Assembly: GCA_030150265.1 (NCBI GenBank)
Contig: JASLGG010000013.1
Coordinates: forward strand, 1-16,907
Source: Protaetiibacter sp.
GTDB taxonomy: Bacteria > Actinomycetota > Actinomycetes > Actinomycetales > Microbacteriaceae
DNA length: 16,907 nucleotides
Direction: 5' to 3'
The translations under genes were made by a program, and so were the position numbers. The notes under the pieces are model-generated. The model searched no databases. It saw only the letters and a list, made by a program, of their open reading frames with translations, and was not told the origin of the DNA. Shown here piece after piece: positions 6,246 to 14,136 of the stretch. Within the stretch, counting starts at the first letter, position 1, and every line of letters starts with the position of its first letter.

Positions 6246-7934
6246 GTGGGTGAGTTGAGCCCCGAGGGGCGCGAGAAGGCGCTCGCGGCGATGCGGGAGC
6301 GGGAGCTCGACGTGCTCGTCGTGGGCGGGGGCATCGTGGGGGCCGGCACGGCGCTCGACGCCGTGACGCGGGGGCTCCGCACCGGCATCGTGGAGGCGCG
6401 CGACTGGGGCTCCGGCACCAGCAGCCGCAGCTCCAAGCTCGTGCACGGCGGCATCCGCTACCTCGAGCAGCTCGACTTCCGGCTCGTGCGCGAGGCGCTC
6501 ATCGAGCGCGGCCTGCTGCTGCAGCGGATCGCTCCCCACCTCGTGAAGCCCGTCAAGTTCCTCTACCCCGTCACCGTGCCGCTCGTCGAACGCGCCTACA
6601 TCGGCGCGGGGATGACCCTCTACGACCTCTTCTCCTGGACCGGCGGACGCGAGCCCGGCGTTCCGCACCACCGCCACCTCACCAAGCGGCAGCTCGCGAA
6701 GGCGGCGCCCGACCTGCATCCGGACGCCTTCCGCGGCGGCCTCGTGTACTACGACGCGCAGGTCGACGACGCCCGCTACGTGGCGAGCCTCGTGCGCACC
6801 GCCGCCGAGTACGGCGCGCACGCCGCGAGCCGGGTCAAGGTCGAGGGGCTGCTGCGCGAGGGCGCGCGCGTCGTCGGCGTGGAGGCGGTGGACCGCGAGA
6901 CCGGGGAGCGCCTCGAGATCCGCGCCCGGCAGGTCGTGTCGGCCACCGGTGTCTGGACCGACGAGCTGCAGGAGATGGCGGGCGTGCGCCCCTTCCGGGT
7001 ACGCGCCTCGAAGGGCGTGCACCTCGTCGTGCCGCGCGACCGCATCCGGGGCACGATCGGGCTGCTGCTGCGCACGGAGAAGAGCGTGCTGTTCCTCATC
7101 CCGTGGGGCCGGCACTGGCTCATCGGCACGACCGACACCGACTGGAACCTCGACCTCGCGCATCCGGCCGCGACCGCCGCCGACATCGACTACCTGCTCG
7201 AGCACATCAACCAGGTGCTCGCGACGCCGCTCACGCGCGACGACGTCGAGGGCGTCTACGCGGGGCTCCGCCCGCTGCTCGCCGGCGAGAGCGAGGAGAC
7301 CAGCAAGCTCAGCCGTGAGCACATCGTCGCGACCCCCGTGCCCGGCCTCGTGGTCGTCGCGGGCGGCAAGCTCACGACCTACCGCGTCATGGCGAAGGAC
7401 ACCGTGGATGCCGTGGCGCGCGGGCTCGACCGCCCCATCCCCGAGTCGGTCACCGAGGACATCGGCCTGAGCGGCGCCGAGGGATACCAGGCGGCCTGGA
7501 ACCGCCGCGGCCGGATCGCGCGGCGGCACGGGCTCACCGCGGGCGCCGTCGGTCACCTCCTCAACCGCTACGGCACCCACGCCCGCGAGGTGCTCGCCCT
7601 CATCCGCGAGCGCCCCGGGCTCGGCGAGCTGCTGCCCGGCACCGAGGACTACCTCGCCGCCGAGGCCGTCTACGCGGCCAGTCACGAGGGCGCGCTGCAC
7701 CTCGACGACGTGCTCGCGCGTCGCACCCGGATGTCGATCGAGGCCTGGGACCGCGGCGTCTCGGCTGCCCCCGTGGCGGCCCGCCTCATGGGTGAGGCGC
7801 TCGGCTGGGACGAGGTCCGCATCGCCCACGAGGTGGAGCGCTACCTGGAGCGCGTCGATGCAGAGCGGGCCAGCCAGCTCGAGCCGGACGACGCCTCCGC
7901 CGAGCGCGTGCGGCTCGCGGCCCGCGAGGTCTGA
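6246..7934 (+). CDS. glpD: FAD-dependent glycerol-3-phosphate dehydrogenase
   Basis: Oxidises sn-glycerol 3-phosphate to dihydroxyacetone phosphate at the inner face of the membrane and passes electrons to menaquinone. It is 562 residues, a normal length. The N-terminal FAD-binding motif VVGGGIVGAG covers residues 25-34, followed by GSGTSSRSSKLVHGGIRYLE (55-74), the family signature. GTTDTDWN and the late FAD motif GGKLTTYRVMA are present, and a C-terminal DAO_C-type helical domain follows (about 400-520). No glpF, glpK or GlpR-type regulator is adjacent. The GTG at 6246 is chosen because the -10 hexamer lies 6 nt upstream and because the extra N-terminal residues (MGELSPEGREKALAAM) are usual for actinobacterial GlpD. 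All expected motifs are intact. Confidence 0.95.
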   Translation: MGELSPEGREKALAAMRERELDVLVVGGGIVGAGTALDAVTRGLRTGIVEARDWGSGTSSRSSKLVHGGIRYLEQLDFRLVREALIERGLLLQRIAPHLVKPVKFLYPVTVPLVERAYIGAGMTLYDLFSWTGGREPGVPHHRHLTKRQLAKAAPDLHPDAFRGGLVYYDAQVDDARYVASLVRTAAEYGAHAASRVKVEGLLREGARVVGVEAVDRETGERLEIRARQVVSATGVWTDELQEMAGVRPFRVRASKGVHLVVPRDRIRGTIGLLLRTEKSVLFLIPWGRHWLIGTTDTDWNLDLAHPAATAADIDYLLEHINQVLATPLTRDDVEGVYAGLRPLLAGESEETSKLSREHIVATPVPGLVVVAGGKLTTYRVMAKDTVDAVARGLDRPIPESVTEDIGLSGAEGYQAAWNRRGRIARRHGLTAGAVGHLLNRYGTHAREVLALIRERPGLGELLPGTEDYLAAEAVYAASHEGALHLDDVLARRTRMSIEAWDRGVSAAPVAARLMGEALGWDEVRIAHEVERYLERVDAERASQLEPDDASAERVRLAAREV

Positions 7935-7967
7935 ACGGGCGGCTCGGCCCTCGCCGCGACGCCCGGA

Positions 7968-7973
7968 TAGGCT
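7968..7973 (+). promoter_or_regulatory. Putative -10 element (TAGGCT) for the antiporter operon
   Basis: TAGGCT lies 31 bases before the ATG at 8005. A ribosome-binding site GAGGAG (7994-7999) lies in between, so this promoter would give a leader of about 25 nt. Confidence 0.5.
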
Positions 7974-8004
7974 GGAGGGGTCCGAACGAGCGTGAGGAGC
8001 TGGC

Positions 8005-8529
8005 ATGGTCGACGTGCGGCGGGTCAAACTCCCGGGGGTGGGGGTGCTGCACACCTTCGTGACCGACGACGGCGGGAAGGTGGGCGTCATCACGCACCGC
8101 TCGGGCGCATCCGACCTCATCTCCTTCGTGGACGCGGAGGACGGCGACGCCCGCAAGGTCTCGCTGCGCCTCGACGAGGACGAGGCGCACACGCTGGCCG
8201 AGCTGCTCGGCGGCACGCGCATCACCGAGTCGATCAGCGGCCTCGAGCAGCTGCCCGGCCTCTCGATCGACTGGTTCCCGGTCGACTACGACCACCACAT
8301 CGCGGGTCAGCCGCTCGGCTCCTTCACGGAGCGCGGCCTGCCCGGCGTGACGGTCGTCGCGGTCGTGCGCGGCGACTCCGCCAACCCCGGTCCCGACGCC
8401 GACTTCAAGGTGTTCCCCGGCGACACGCTCGTCGTGGCGGGGGCCCCGGAGAAGGTGGCCAAGGCGTTCCAGTTCTTCCGCACCGGCGAGCTCAAGGGCC
8501 GCTCGGGCGACGCGCCGCCCGGAGGCTGA
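8005..8529 (+). CDS. KhtT-like regulatory subunit of cation:proton antiporter (RCK_C/TrkA-C)
   Basis: A 174-residue soluble protein. The N-terminal about 80 residues resemble the small domain of KhtT-type regulators. Residues about 88-158 form an RCK_C (TrkA-C) domain: IAGQPLGSF, then VTVVAVVRG, then FPGDTLVVAG. In Bacillus KhtT this domain binds a nucleotide ligand and gates the K+/H+ antiporter KhtU. The partner gene begins three bases after the stop, as in khtTU, which supports this role. The start is backed by GAGGAG five bases upstream. There is no Rossmann NAD-binding (RCK_N) domain, which fits KhtT rather than KefC-type fused regulators. Ion and ligand are not determined by the sequence. 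Confidence 0.85.
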   Translation: MVDVRRVKLPGVGVLHTFVTDDGGKVGVITHRSGASDLISFVDAEDGDARKVSLRLDEDEAHTLAELLGGTRITESISGLEQLPGLSIDWFPVDYDHHIAGQPLGSFTERGLPGVTVVAVVRGDSANPGPDADFKVFPGDTLVVAGAPEKVAKAFQFFRTGELKGRSGDAPPGG

Positions 8530-8532
8530 GCC

Positions 8533-9879
8533 GTGGACGCCGAGCACCTCGGGTCCCAGCTCCTCGTGCTGGGCATCCTGTTCCTCATCGCCTACGTCCT
8601 GGGGCGGCTCGGAAAGCTCGTGGGGCTTCCCTCGATCCCCGTCTACATGCTCGTGGGCCTGCTCGCGAGCCCGCACTTCCACCTGTTCCCGCTCGAGTTC
8701 GACCACGGCTACGTCGAGCTCGTCGCGGTCTTCGGCCTGCTGCTGCTGCTCTTCAACCTCGGCCTCGAGTTCGACCAGGACGAGTTCTTCGGCAACGCGG
8801 GCAAGCTGCTCGTCTCGGGCGGCAGCTACGTGCTCGTCAACATGGGCGTCGGCTTCGCGTTCGGGATGATGGTGGGCTGGGGCACGCGCGAGGCCCTCGT
8901 GATCGCCGGGATGACGGCCACCTCCTCGAGCGCCATCGTCACCAAGCTGCTCATCGAGCTGCGGCGCCTCGCCAACCCCGAGACGCCGATGATCCTCGGC
9001 GTGACCGTCGTCGAGGACGTCTTCATCGCGATCTACCTCGCGATCGTGTCGGTCGTGCTCTCGGGCGAGACGGACCCCTGGGGCGTCATCGTCAAGCTGC
9101 TCGTGGCGTTCGCGTTCCTCGCGATCATGATCGCGGTCGCCCGCTGGGGCGGTCGCGTGGTGTCGCGGCTCGTGCAGACGAAGGACGACGAGCTCTTCAC
9201 GATCCTGATCTTCGCGCTCGCCGTGACCTTCGGCGGCATCGGCGAGCTCCTCGGGGTCACGGATGCGATCGGCGCGTTCCTCATCGGCCTCGCGCTCGGC
9301 GCCACGCGCTTCCGCAGCCGCATCGAGTCGTTCGCGACCCCGCTGCGCGACGTCTTCGCGGCGTTCTTCTTCCTCAACTTCGGCCTCCAGCTGGACCCCT
9401 CGACCTTCGGCGAGGTGCTGCTGCCGGTGGGCGGCGCGATCCTGCTGACCTTCGCCCTCAACCTCGGCGCGGGGCAGCTGCTGGCCCGGTTCAACGGCTT
9501 CGGCCCGCAGGCGGGCCTCAACACCGCCGTGATCCTGGTGAACCGCGGCGAGTTCGTGCTCATCCTGGCGACGCTCGCCACGGTGGGCGGCCTCGATCCG
9601 CGGCTCACGCCGTTCGCGGGCCTCTACGTGCTCGTGATGGCGGTGGTCGGCCCGATCCTCGCGGCGAACTCGGAGCGGATCGGCGGGCTGTTCCGCCGCC
9701 GCCGCGTCGCCGCGCCGCCGCACGCCCTCGACGTGGAGCGGGATCGCGCCCTCGCGCTCGCCGAGTCGATCATGGCGGGGGAGTCGGAGGCCGAGGCGCT
9801 CGCGGAGCCGCCCGTGCTCGAGGACACCGTGCCCGACGTGGAGTCGGCGGCCGAGCGCGAGATCGACCCGGAGTACTGA
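8533..9879 (+). CDS. CPA2-family monovalent cation:proton antiporter (KhtU/KefB-like)
   Basis: A 448-residue membrane protein with about 12-13 hydrophobic segments covering residues 8-380, then a charged acidic tail. Family motifs are VFGLLLLLFNLGLEF (66-80), the TATSSSAIVTKLL stretch (128-140), VVEDVFIAIYLAI (159-171) with the transport acidic pair at Glu161-Asp162, and DAIGAFLIGLALG (244-256). It probably exchanges K+ (or Na+) for H+ and answers to the upstream RCK_C protein. There is no C-terminal RCK domain of its own. GTG start with GGAGG seven bases upstream. The operon continues one base later with the SURF1-like gene. The tail of about 60 residues (ESIMAGESEAEALAEPP) is low-complexity. 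Confidence 0.9.
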   Translation: MDAEHLGSQLLVLGILFLIAYVLGRLGKLVGLPSIPVYMLVGLLASPHFHLFPLEFDHGYVELVAVFGLLLLLFNLGLEFDQDEFFGNAGKLLVSGGSYVLVNMGVGFAFGMMVGWGTREALVIAGMTATSSSAIVTKLLIELRRLANPETPMILGVTVVEDVFIAIYLAIVSVVLSGETDPWGVIVKLLVAFAFLAIMIAVARWGGRVVSRLVQTKDDELFTILIFALAVTFGGIGELLGVTDAIGAFLIGLALGATRFRSRIESFATPLRDVFAAFFFLNFGLQLDPSTFGEVLLPVGGAILLTFALNLGAGQLLARFNGFGPQAGLNTAVILVNRGEFVLILATLATVGGLDPRLTPFAGLYVLVMAVVGPILAANSERIGGLFRRRRVAAPPHALDVERDRALALAESIMAGESEAEALAEPPVLEDTVPDVESAAEREIDPEY

Positions 9880-9880
9880 C

Positions 9881-10678
9881 GTGACCGACGCATCCGCGCC
9901 CCCGGCGCCCGCCTCGGACGAGGCCCGGCCGCCGCGGCCCACCCTCGCCCAGTTCCTCGGCGTCGCCCGTCGCCCGCGCTGGATCGGCGCGCTCGTGCTG
10001 GCGCTCGCCGTGGCCTCCGCGTTCGCCGCGCTCGGCCAGTGGCAGCTCGAGCGCAGCGTGCAGAACGCGACGGTGCAGGAGGCGCCCACCGAGACGCCGG
10101 CGCCGCTCGCGAGCGTGGCGCAGCCGCAGCATCCGATGTCGGACTTCGCGATCGGGCAGCGGGTCACCGCGCACGGCACGGTCGTGCCGGGGGACTTCGT
10201 GGTGCTCGACGGGCGCGAGAACGACGGCGTGCTGGGTGCCTGGCTCGTCGCCCACCTCGTGACCGACGACGGCGCCTCCCTCGCGGTGGGGCTCGGCTGG
10301 GCGCCGACCGCGGATGCCGCGGCCGCGGCTGCGGCGCAGGTCCCCGCCGAGCTCGCGGTCGCCGGCCGCTACCTGCCGTCCGAGTCGCCCGAGCTCGACG
10401 ATGTCGAGAAGGGCGAGCACCGCGTGCTCTCGATCGGCGACCTCGTGAACCGCTGGCCGGATGCCGGCCCCATCTACGCGGGCTACGTCGTGCAGGCCGA
10501 CCCGACGCCGGGCCTCGACGCCATCCACCAGCCGCCGCCGATCCGCGACACGAGCCTCAACTGGCTCAACGTGTTCTACGCCGTGGAGTGGGTGATCTTC
10601 GCGGGCTTCGCGGTGTTCCTCTGGTACCGGCTCGTGCGCGACGTCTGGGAGCGCGAGCAGGAGGAGGCGACGCCGTAA
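9881..10678 (+). CDS. SURF1 family cytochrome oxidase assembly protein
   Basis: A 265-residue protein with the SURF1 layout: a cytoplasmic proline-rich start, a first membrane segment at about 34-52 leading into the signature LGQWQLER (51-58), an extracytoplasmic domain of about 165 residues, and a second membrane segment near residues 227-250 introduced by LNWLNVFYAVEW. SURF1 proteins help to insert haem a into subunit I of aa3-type oxidases. No oxidase subunit gene is visible nearby. GTG start one base after the antiporter stop, with GGAG seven bases upstream, so it is probably co-transcribed. The domain contains an alanine run (TADAAAAAAAQV), probably a lineage-specific loop. Confidence 0.85.
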   Translation: MTDASAPPAPASDEARPPRPTLAQFLGVARRPRWIGALVLALAVASAFAALGQWQLERSVQNATVQEAPTETPAPLASVAQPQHPMSDFAIGQRVTAHGTVVPGDFVVLDGRENDGVLGAWLVAHLVTDDGASLAVGLGWAPTADAAAAAAAQVPAELAVAGRYLPSESPELDDVEKGEHRVLSIGDLVNRWPDAGPIYAGYVVQADPTPGLDAIHQPPPIRDTSLNWLNVFYAVEWVIFAGFAVFLWYRLVRDVWEREQEEATP

Positions 10679-10705
10679 GGCGGCGTCGAGCGGGGCGCGC
10701 CGCTC
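10669..10705. terminator. Tandem stem-loops between convergent genes
   Basis: GACGCCG (10669-10675) pairs perfectly with CGGCGTC (10681-10687) around a loop that contains the SURF1 stop codon. Next, GAGCGG (10688-10693) pairs with CCGCTC (10700-10705), overlapping the stop of the minus-strand gene. There is no T-run. The position between convergent ends suggests bidirectional termination. Confidence 0.45.
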
Positions 10706-12071
10706 AGGCGGCGCGGCGCTTGCGCAGCCGCAGCGCGAGGCCCGCGAGCAGCAGCGATGCCCCGGCCAGCCCGAGGGCGAGGACGTCCGCGCCCGTGGCG
10801 GCGAGCGCCGGTGTCGGGTCGCTCCATCGCGCGTAGAGGGTGATCGTCTTCGGGCCGCCGAGGCCCAGATCGGTCGCGTCGGTCACGCGCGTGCCGCCGA
10901 CGGCCTGCGTGAACCATCCGTCGAAGGTGTAGCCCGTGCGCGTGGCATCCGCGGGGAAGGCGATCTGTCCATCCTGGAAGGTGCCCGCGTAGACGGCAGG
11001 CGGAGCCGCCGGCGCCGTGCCGCCGTTGCCGTCCAGCAGCACGGTGGCGTTGTGCCCCGTCACGTTCTCGGGGTTCAGGATGGTGCGGGCGTTCAGGATG
11101 ACGCCGGTGTTCGCGAGCGTGCCCGAGACGGCGAGCGTGCCCGCGTTGCGGATCGTGCCGGAGTTGGTCACCACGACGCCCGCCGGGATGTTGATGCTGT
11201 TGAAGGGCGGCAGGATCAGGGTGCCGGCGTTGGACAGCGACCCGAAGTCGGTGCTGTCGGGCACGGGGACGCCAGGGCCGATCGCGCCGAAGCCGTCGAA
11301 TCCCGGGCCGGCCGTGACCACCGCGCCCGCACCGATCGAGACGGATGCGCCGGATCCGAGGTAGCCGCCGCCGATCGCCGCGGCCATCTCGTTGGTGTTC
11401 GACGCTGTCACGGTGCCGCCGTCGATGACGATCGTGCCGCCGGCGCTGTTGCGACCGCCGCCGATCCCGGCGGCGAAGTCGCCGCCCGTCGCGGTGACGG
11501 TGCCGCCGTTGATCGTGGTGGTGCCGCCGGCGCCGCCGCCCCCGCCGCCGATCCCGGCTCCGTCGAATTCGCCCCGGGCCGTGATGGCGCCGCCATCGAT
11601 GACGATCGTGCCCGCCGCTTCGCCGGCCGCTCCGCCGATTCCGGCTCCGCCGCCGCCGTAGCTGCCGGTCGCGTCGAGGGTGCCGCCGGCGCCGCCGGGC
11701 GCGGAGTCGATGATCGTGAGGGTGGTTCCCGCCGGGACTCCGAGGCCGGCGGTTCCGGTTGCATCGTCGCCGACCAGGGTGAGCCGGTGGCCGTTCAGGT
11801 CGAGGGTCAGTGCGTGGCCGGCGGCGACCTTGACGACGGGGCTGGTGTCATCCCCCGTGAGGTCGGCGTCGAGGGTGATCGTCGAGCCGGACGGCTGGGT
11901 CGCGAACGCGTTCGCCAGGTCGGCGATCGAGGCGACCGAGGTGTCGGCGAACGCCGCCGAGACGGGCGCGATCGCGAGGCCGGCGGCGGCCGCCGCGACG
12001 ACGGCGAGCGCACCGACCCGCCGGGCGGCGCGGTGCGTCTCGGGGGCAGCGACGGTGCTGAGGCGGGACAC
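10704..12071 (-). CDS. Secreted, sortase-anchored glycine-rich repeat surface protein
   Basis: A 455-residue surface protein. A signal peptide (RRVGALAVVAAAAAGLAIAP) probably ends after AAFA at residue 42. Residues about 45-350 hold repeats of the form GTIVIDGGxxTA followed by AAIGGG, which suggest a right-handed parallel beta-helix. About 365-420 (GYTFDGWFTQAVGG, then ITLYARW) is a Listeria-Bacteroides (Flg_new/InlB B-type) repeat. The C-terminus has LAATG at 423-427, a hydrophobic segment and RLRKRRAA, which is a cell-wall sorting signal of the LAxTG type linked to class E sortases in actinobacteria. No sortase gene is in view. The GTG at 12071 has TAGGCT 6 nt upstream, so it should be leaderless. 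The role may be adhesion or surface structure, but this is a guess. Confidence 0.8.
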   Translation of the reverse strand: MSRLSTVAAPETHRAARRVGALAVVAAAAAGLAIAPVSAAFADTSVASIADLANAFATQPSGSTITLDADLTGDDTSPVVKVAAGHALTLDLNGHRLTLVGDDATGTAGLGVPAGTTLTIIDSAPGGAGGTLDATGSYGGGGAGIGGAAGEAAGTIVIDGGAITARGEFDGAGIGGGGGGAGGTTTINGGTVTATGGDFAAGIGGGRNSAGGTIVIDGGTVTASNTNEMAAAIGGGYLGSGASVSIGAGAVVTAGPGFDGFGAIGPGVPVPDSTDFGSLSNAGTLILPPFNSINIPAGVVVTNSGTIRNAGTLAVSGTLANTGVILNARTILNPENVTGHNATVLLDGNGGTAPAAPPAVYAGTFQDGQIAFPADATRTGYTFDGWFTQAVGGTRVTDATDLGLGGPKTITLYARWSDPTPALAATGADVLALGLAGASLLLAGLALRLRKRRAA

Positions 12072-12077
12072 CCGGTC

Positions 12078-12083
12078 AGCCTA
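12078..12083 (-). promoter_or_regulatory. Putative -10 element (TAGGCT) of the surface-protein gene, leaderless
   Basis: On the minus strand TAGGCT (12083-12078) is followed by 6 nt (GACCGG) and the GTG start at 12071. With the preceding C it forms the second CTAG in the window (12081-12084). Confidence 0.6.
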
Positions 12084-12091
12084 GCGTTCCG

Positions 12092-12097
12092 TAGACT
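12092..12097 (+). promoter_or_regulatory. Putative -10 element (TAGACT) of the DUF3817-guaA-MFS operon, leaderless
   Basis: TAGACT is followed by exactly 6 nt (GGCTCC) and the ATG at 12104. It lies back to back with the minus-strand -10 element, only 8 bp away. Confidence 0.6.
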
Positions 12098-12103
12098 GGC
12101 TCC

Positions 12104-12544
12104 ATGCCCGCTGGTCCTCGTATTTCCGACGTGCCCCGACTCCGGACGGCGCTCAAGGTCTATCGGGTCTCGGCCGCCATCACGGGCACCTTCCTGCTGC
12201 TGCTCGTCGTCATGATGGTGCTGCGCTACGGCTTCAAGGTCGACATCGAGCTCGGCGGCCCCTTCGGCCTCCTCGCCCTGACCCCGGTCGGCCAGATCAC
12301 GGCGATCAACCTGTCGATCGTGATCCTCACGGTGCACGGCTGGCTCTACGTGCTCTACCTCGGCTGCGACTTCGTCATGTGGCGCCTCGCGCGCTACGGC
12401 TTCGGGCGGTTCCTCTTCATCGCGCTCGGGGGCATCGTCCCGTTCCTCAGCTACTACTTCGAGTTCCAGGTGCCGCGCCTCATCGACGCGCGCATCGGGG
12501 CCGTCACGGATGCGGCACCCGCCGCGGAGGAGGTGAGCGCGTGA
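12104..12544 (+). CDS. DUF3817 membrane protein
   Basis: A 146-residue protein with about three membrane segments: ITGTFLLLLVVMMVL near residues 26-40, a long one around 60-90 with NLSIVILTVHGWLYVLYLGCDF, and FLFIALGGIVPFLSYYFEF near 102-120. The tail PFLSYYFEFQVPR is typical of DUF3817, a family of unknown function that in actinobacteria often sits directly before guaA, as here. The stop overlaps the guaA start (GTGA), so translation is probably coupled. A leaderless ATG start is proposed from the -10 hexamer 6 nt upstream. No catalytic residues can be named. Confidence 0.85.
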   Translation: MPAGPRISDVPRLRTALKVYRVSAAITGTFLLLLVVMMVLRYGFKVDIELGGPFGLLALTPVGQITAINLSIVILTVHGWLYVLYLGCDFVMWRLARYGFGRFLFIALGGIVPFLSYYFEFQVPRLIDARIGAVTDAAPAAEEVSA

Positions 12545-14136
12545 GCGAGACCGCTCAGCGCCCGGCGTCGCAGCGCCCCGTGCTCGTCGTCGACTTCGGC
12601 GCGCAGTACGCCCAGCTGATCGCCCGGCGCGTGCGCGAGGCCGGCGTCTACAGCGAGATCGTGCCGCACACGATCTCGGCCGCCGAGCTCGCGGCGAGGA
12701 ACCCGGTCGGCATCGTGCTGTCGGGCGGCCCGTCGAGCGTCTACGAGGAGGGGTCGCCGTCGCTCGACGAGGGCATCCTCGCGCTCGGGGTGCCTACCCT
12801 CGGCATCTGCTACGGCTTCCAGGTGATGGCGCAGCAGCTCGGGGGCGAGGTCGCGAAGACCGGTGCGCGCGAGTACGGCTCCACCGAGGTGCGGCTCGTC
12901 GGCGGCACCGACGGCGGCACGCTGCTCGCCGAGCAGCCGATCGAGCAGACGGCGTGGATGAGCCACGGCGACTCCGTCGTGAAGGCGCCCGACGGCTTCG
13001 ACGTGCTCGCGGCATCCGACTCCACCCCGGTCGCGGCGTTCGCCAACGACGAGCGGCGGCTCTACGGCGTGCAGTGGCACCCCGAGGTGAAGCACTCGGC
13101 TTTCGGGCAGCGGGTGCTCGAGAACTTCCTGCACCGTGCCGCCGGCATCCCCGCCGACTGGAACTCGGGCAACGTCATCGCCGAGCAGGTCGAGCGCATC
13201 CGCGCCCAGGTCGGCTCGGGCCGCGTGCTGTGCGCGCTCTCGGGCGGCGTCGACTCCGCCGTCGCGGCGGCGCTCGTGCACGAGGCCGTCGGCGACCAGC
13301 TCGTGTGCGTGTTCGTCGACCACGGGCTGCTGCGCGCGGGCGAGCGCGAGCAGGTCGAGCAGGACTACGTCGCCTCCACGGGCGTGCGGCTCGTCACGGT
13401 GGACGCGCGCGAGCGCTTCCTCACGGCGCTCGCCGGGGTCAGCGATCCCGAGCAGAAGCGCAAGATCATCGGGCGCGAGTTCATCCGCACCTTCGAGGCG
13501 GCCCAAGCGGAGCTCGTGGCCGAGTTCGCTGCCGAGGGCGACCCGATCCGCTTCCTCGTGCAGGGCACGCTCTATCCCGACGTCGTCGAGTCGGGCGGCG
13601 GCACGGGAACCGCCAACATCAAGTCGCACCACAACGTGGGCGGCCTGCCCGAGGATCTGCAGTTCGAGCTCGTCGAGCCATTGCGCGCCCTCTTCAAGGA
13701 CGAGGTGCGCGCGATCGGCCGCGAGCTCGGGCTGCCCGAGGCGATCGTCGCGCGGCATCCGTTCCCGGGGCCGGGGCTCGGCATCCGGATCGTGGGCGAG
13801 GTCACCGAGGACCGCCTCGAGACGCTGCGCGCCGCCGACCTCATCGTGCGCACCGAGCTGACCGCCGCGGGCCTCGACGCCGAGATCTGGCAGTGCCCCG
13901 TGGTGCTGCTCGCGGATGTGCGCTCGGTCGGCGTGCAGGGCGACGGCCGCACCTACGGCCACCCGATCGTGCTGCGGCCCGTCTCCTCGGAGGATGCGAT
14001 GACCGCCGACTGGACGCGGCTGCCCTACGAATGGCTCGCGCGCGTCTCCAACCGCATCACCAACGAGGTGCCGAACGTCAACCGGGTCGTGCTCGACGTC
14101 ACGTCGAAGCCGCCGGGAACGATCGAGTGGGAGTGA
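12541..14136 (+). CDS. guaA: GMP synthase (glutamine-hydrolysing)
   Basis: Converts XMP to GMP using ATP and glutamine, the step after GuaB. It is 531 residues. The class I glutamine amidotransferase domain (about 13-200) has the nucleophile Cys90 in LGICYGFQVMAQQLGG and the pair His180/Glu182 in WHPEV. The ATP pyrophosphatase domain follows, with the P-loop SGGVDS at 234-239. The C-terminal dimerisation domain ends NRVVLDVTSKPPGTIEWE, as expected. The GTG at 12541 is chosen because GGAGGAGG lies seven bases upstream and because the protein then begins with the usual short extension before VLVVDFGAQYAQLIARR. It overlaps the DUF3817 stop by 4 bp and the MFS start by 4 bp. All catalytic residues are present. 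Confidence 0.97.
   Translation: MSETAQRPASQRPVLVVDFGAQYAQLIARRVREAGVYSEIVPHTISAAELAARNPVGIVLSGGPSSVYEEGSPSLDEGILALGVPTLGICYGFQVMAQQLGGEVAKTGAREYGSTEVRLVGGTDGGTLLAEQPIEQTAWMSHGDSVVKAPDGFDVLAASDSTPVAAFANDERRLYGVQWHPEVKHSAFGQRVLENFLHRAAGIPADWNSGNVIAEQVERIRAQVGSGRVLCALSGGVDSAVAAALVHEAVGDQLVCVFVDHGLLRAGEREQVEQDYVASTGVRLVTVDARERFLTALAGVSDPEQKRKIIGREFIRTFEAAQAELVAEFAAEGDPIRFLVQGTLYPDVVESGGGTGTANIKSHHNVGGLPEDLQFELVEPLRALFKDEVRAIGRELGLPEAIVARHPFPGPGLGIRIVGEVTEDRLETLRAADLIVRTELTAAGLDAEIWQCPVVLLADVRSVGVQGDGRTYGHPIVLRPVSSEDAMTADWTRLPYEWLARVSNRITNEVPNVNRVVLDVTSKPPGTIEWE

Noticed and set aside
7786..10179. A 797-codon open frame on the minus strand
   Set aside because: It is antisense to the antiporter operon, with a low-complexity composition and no recognisable domain.
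2045..14136. A dedicated guanine-nucleotide operon (guaB, guaB3, guaA)
   Set aside because: All three genes are on the plus strand, but they are separated by unrelated genes, a minus-strand gene and several apparent promoters, so they are a loose neighbourhood and not one transcription unit.
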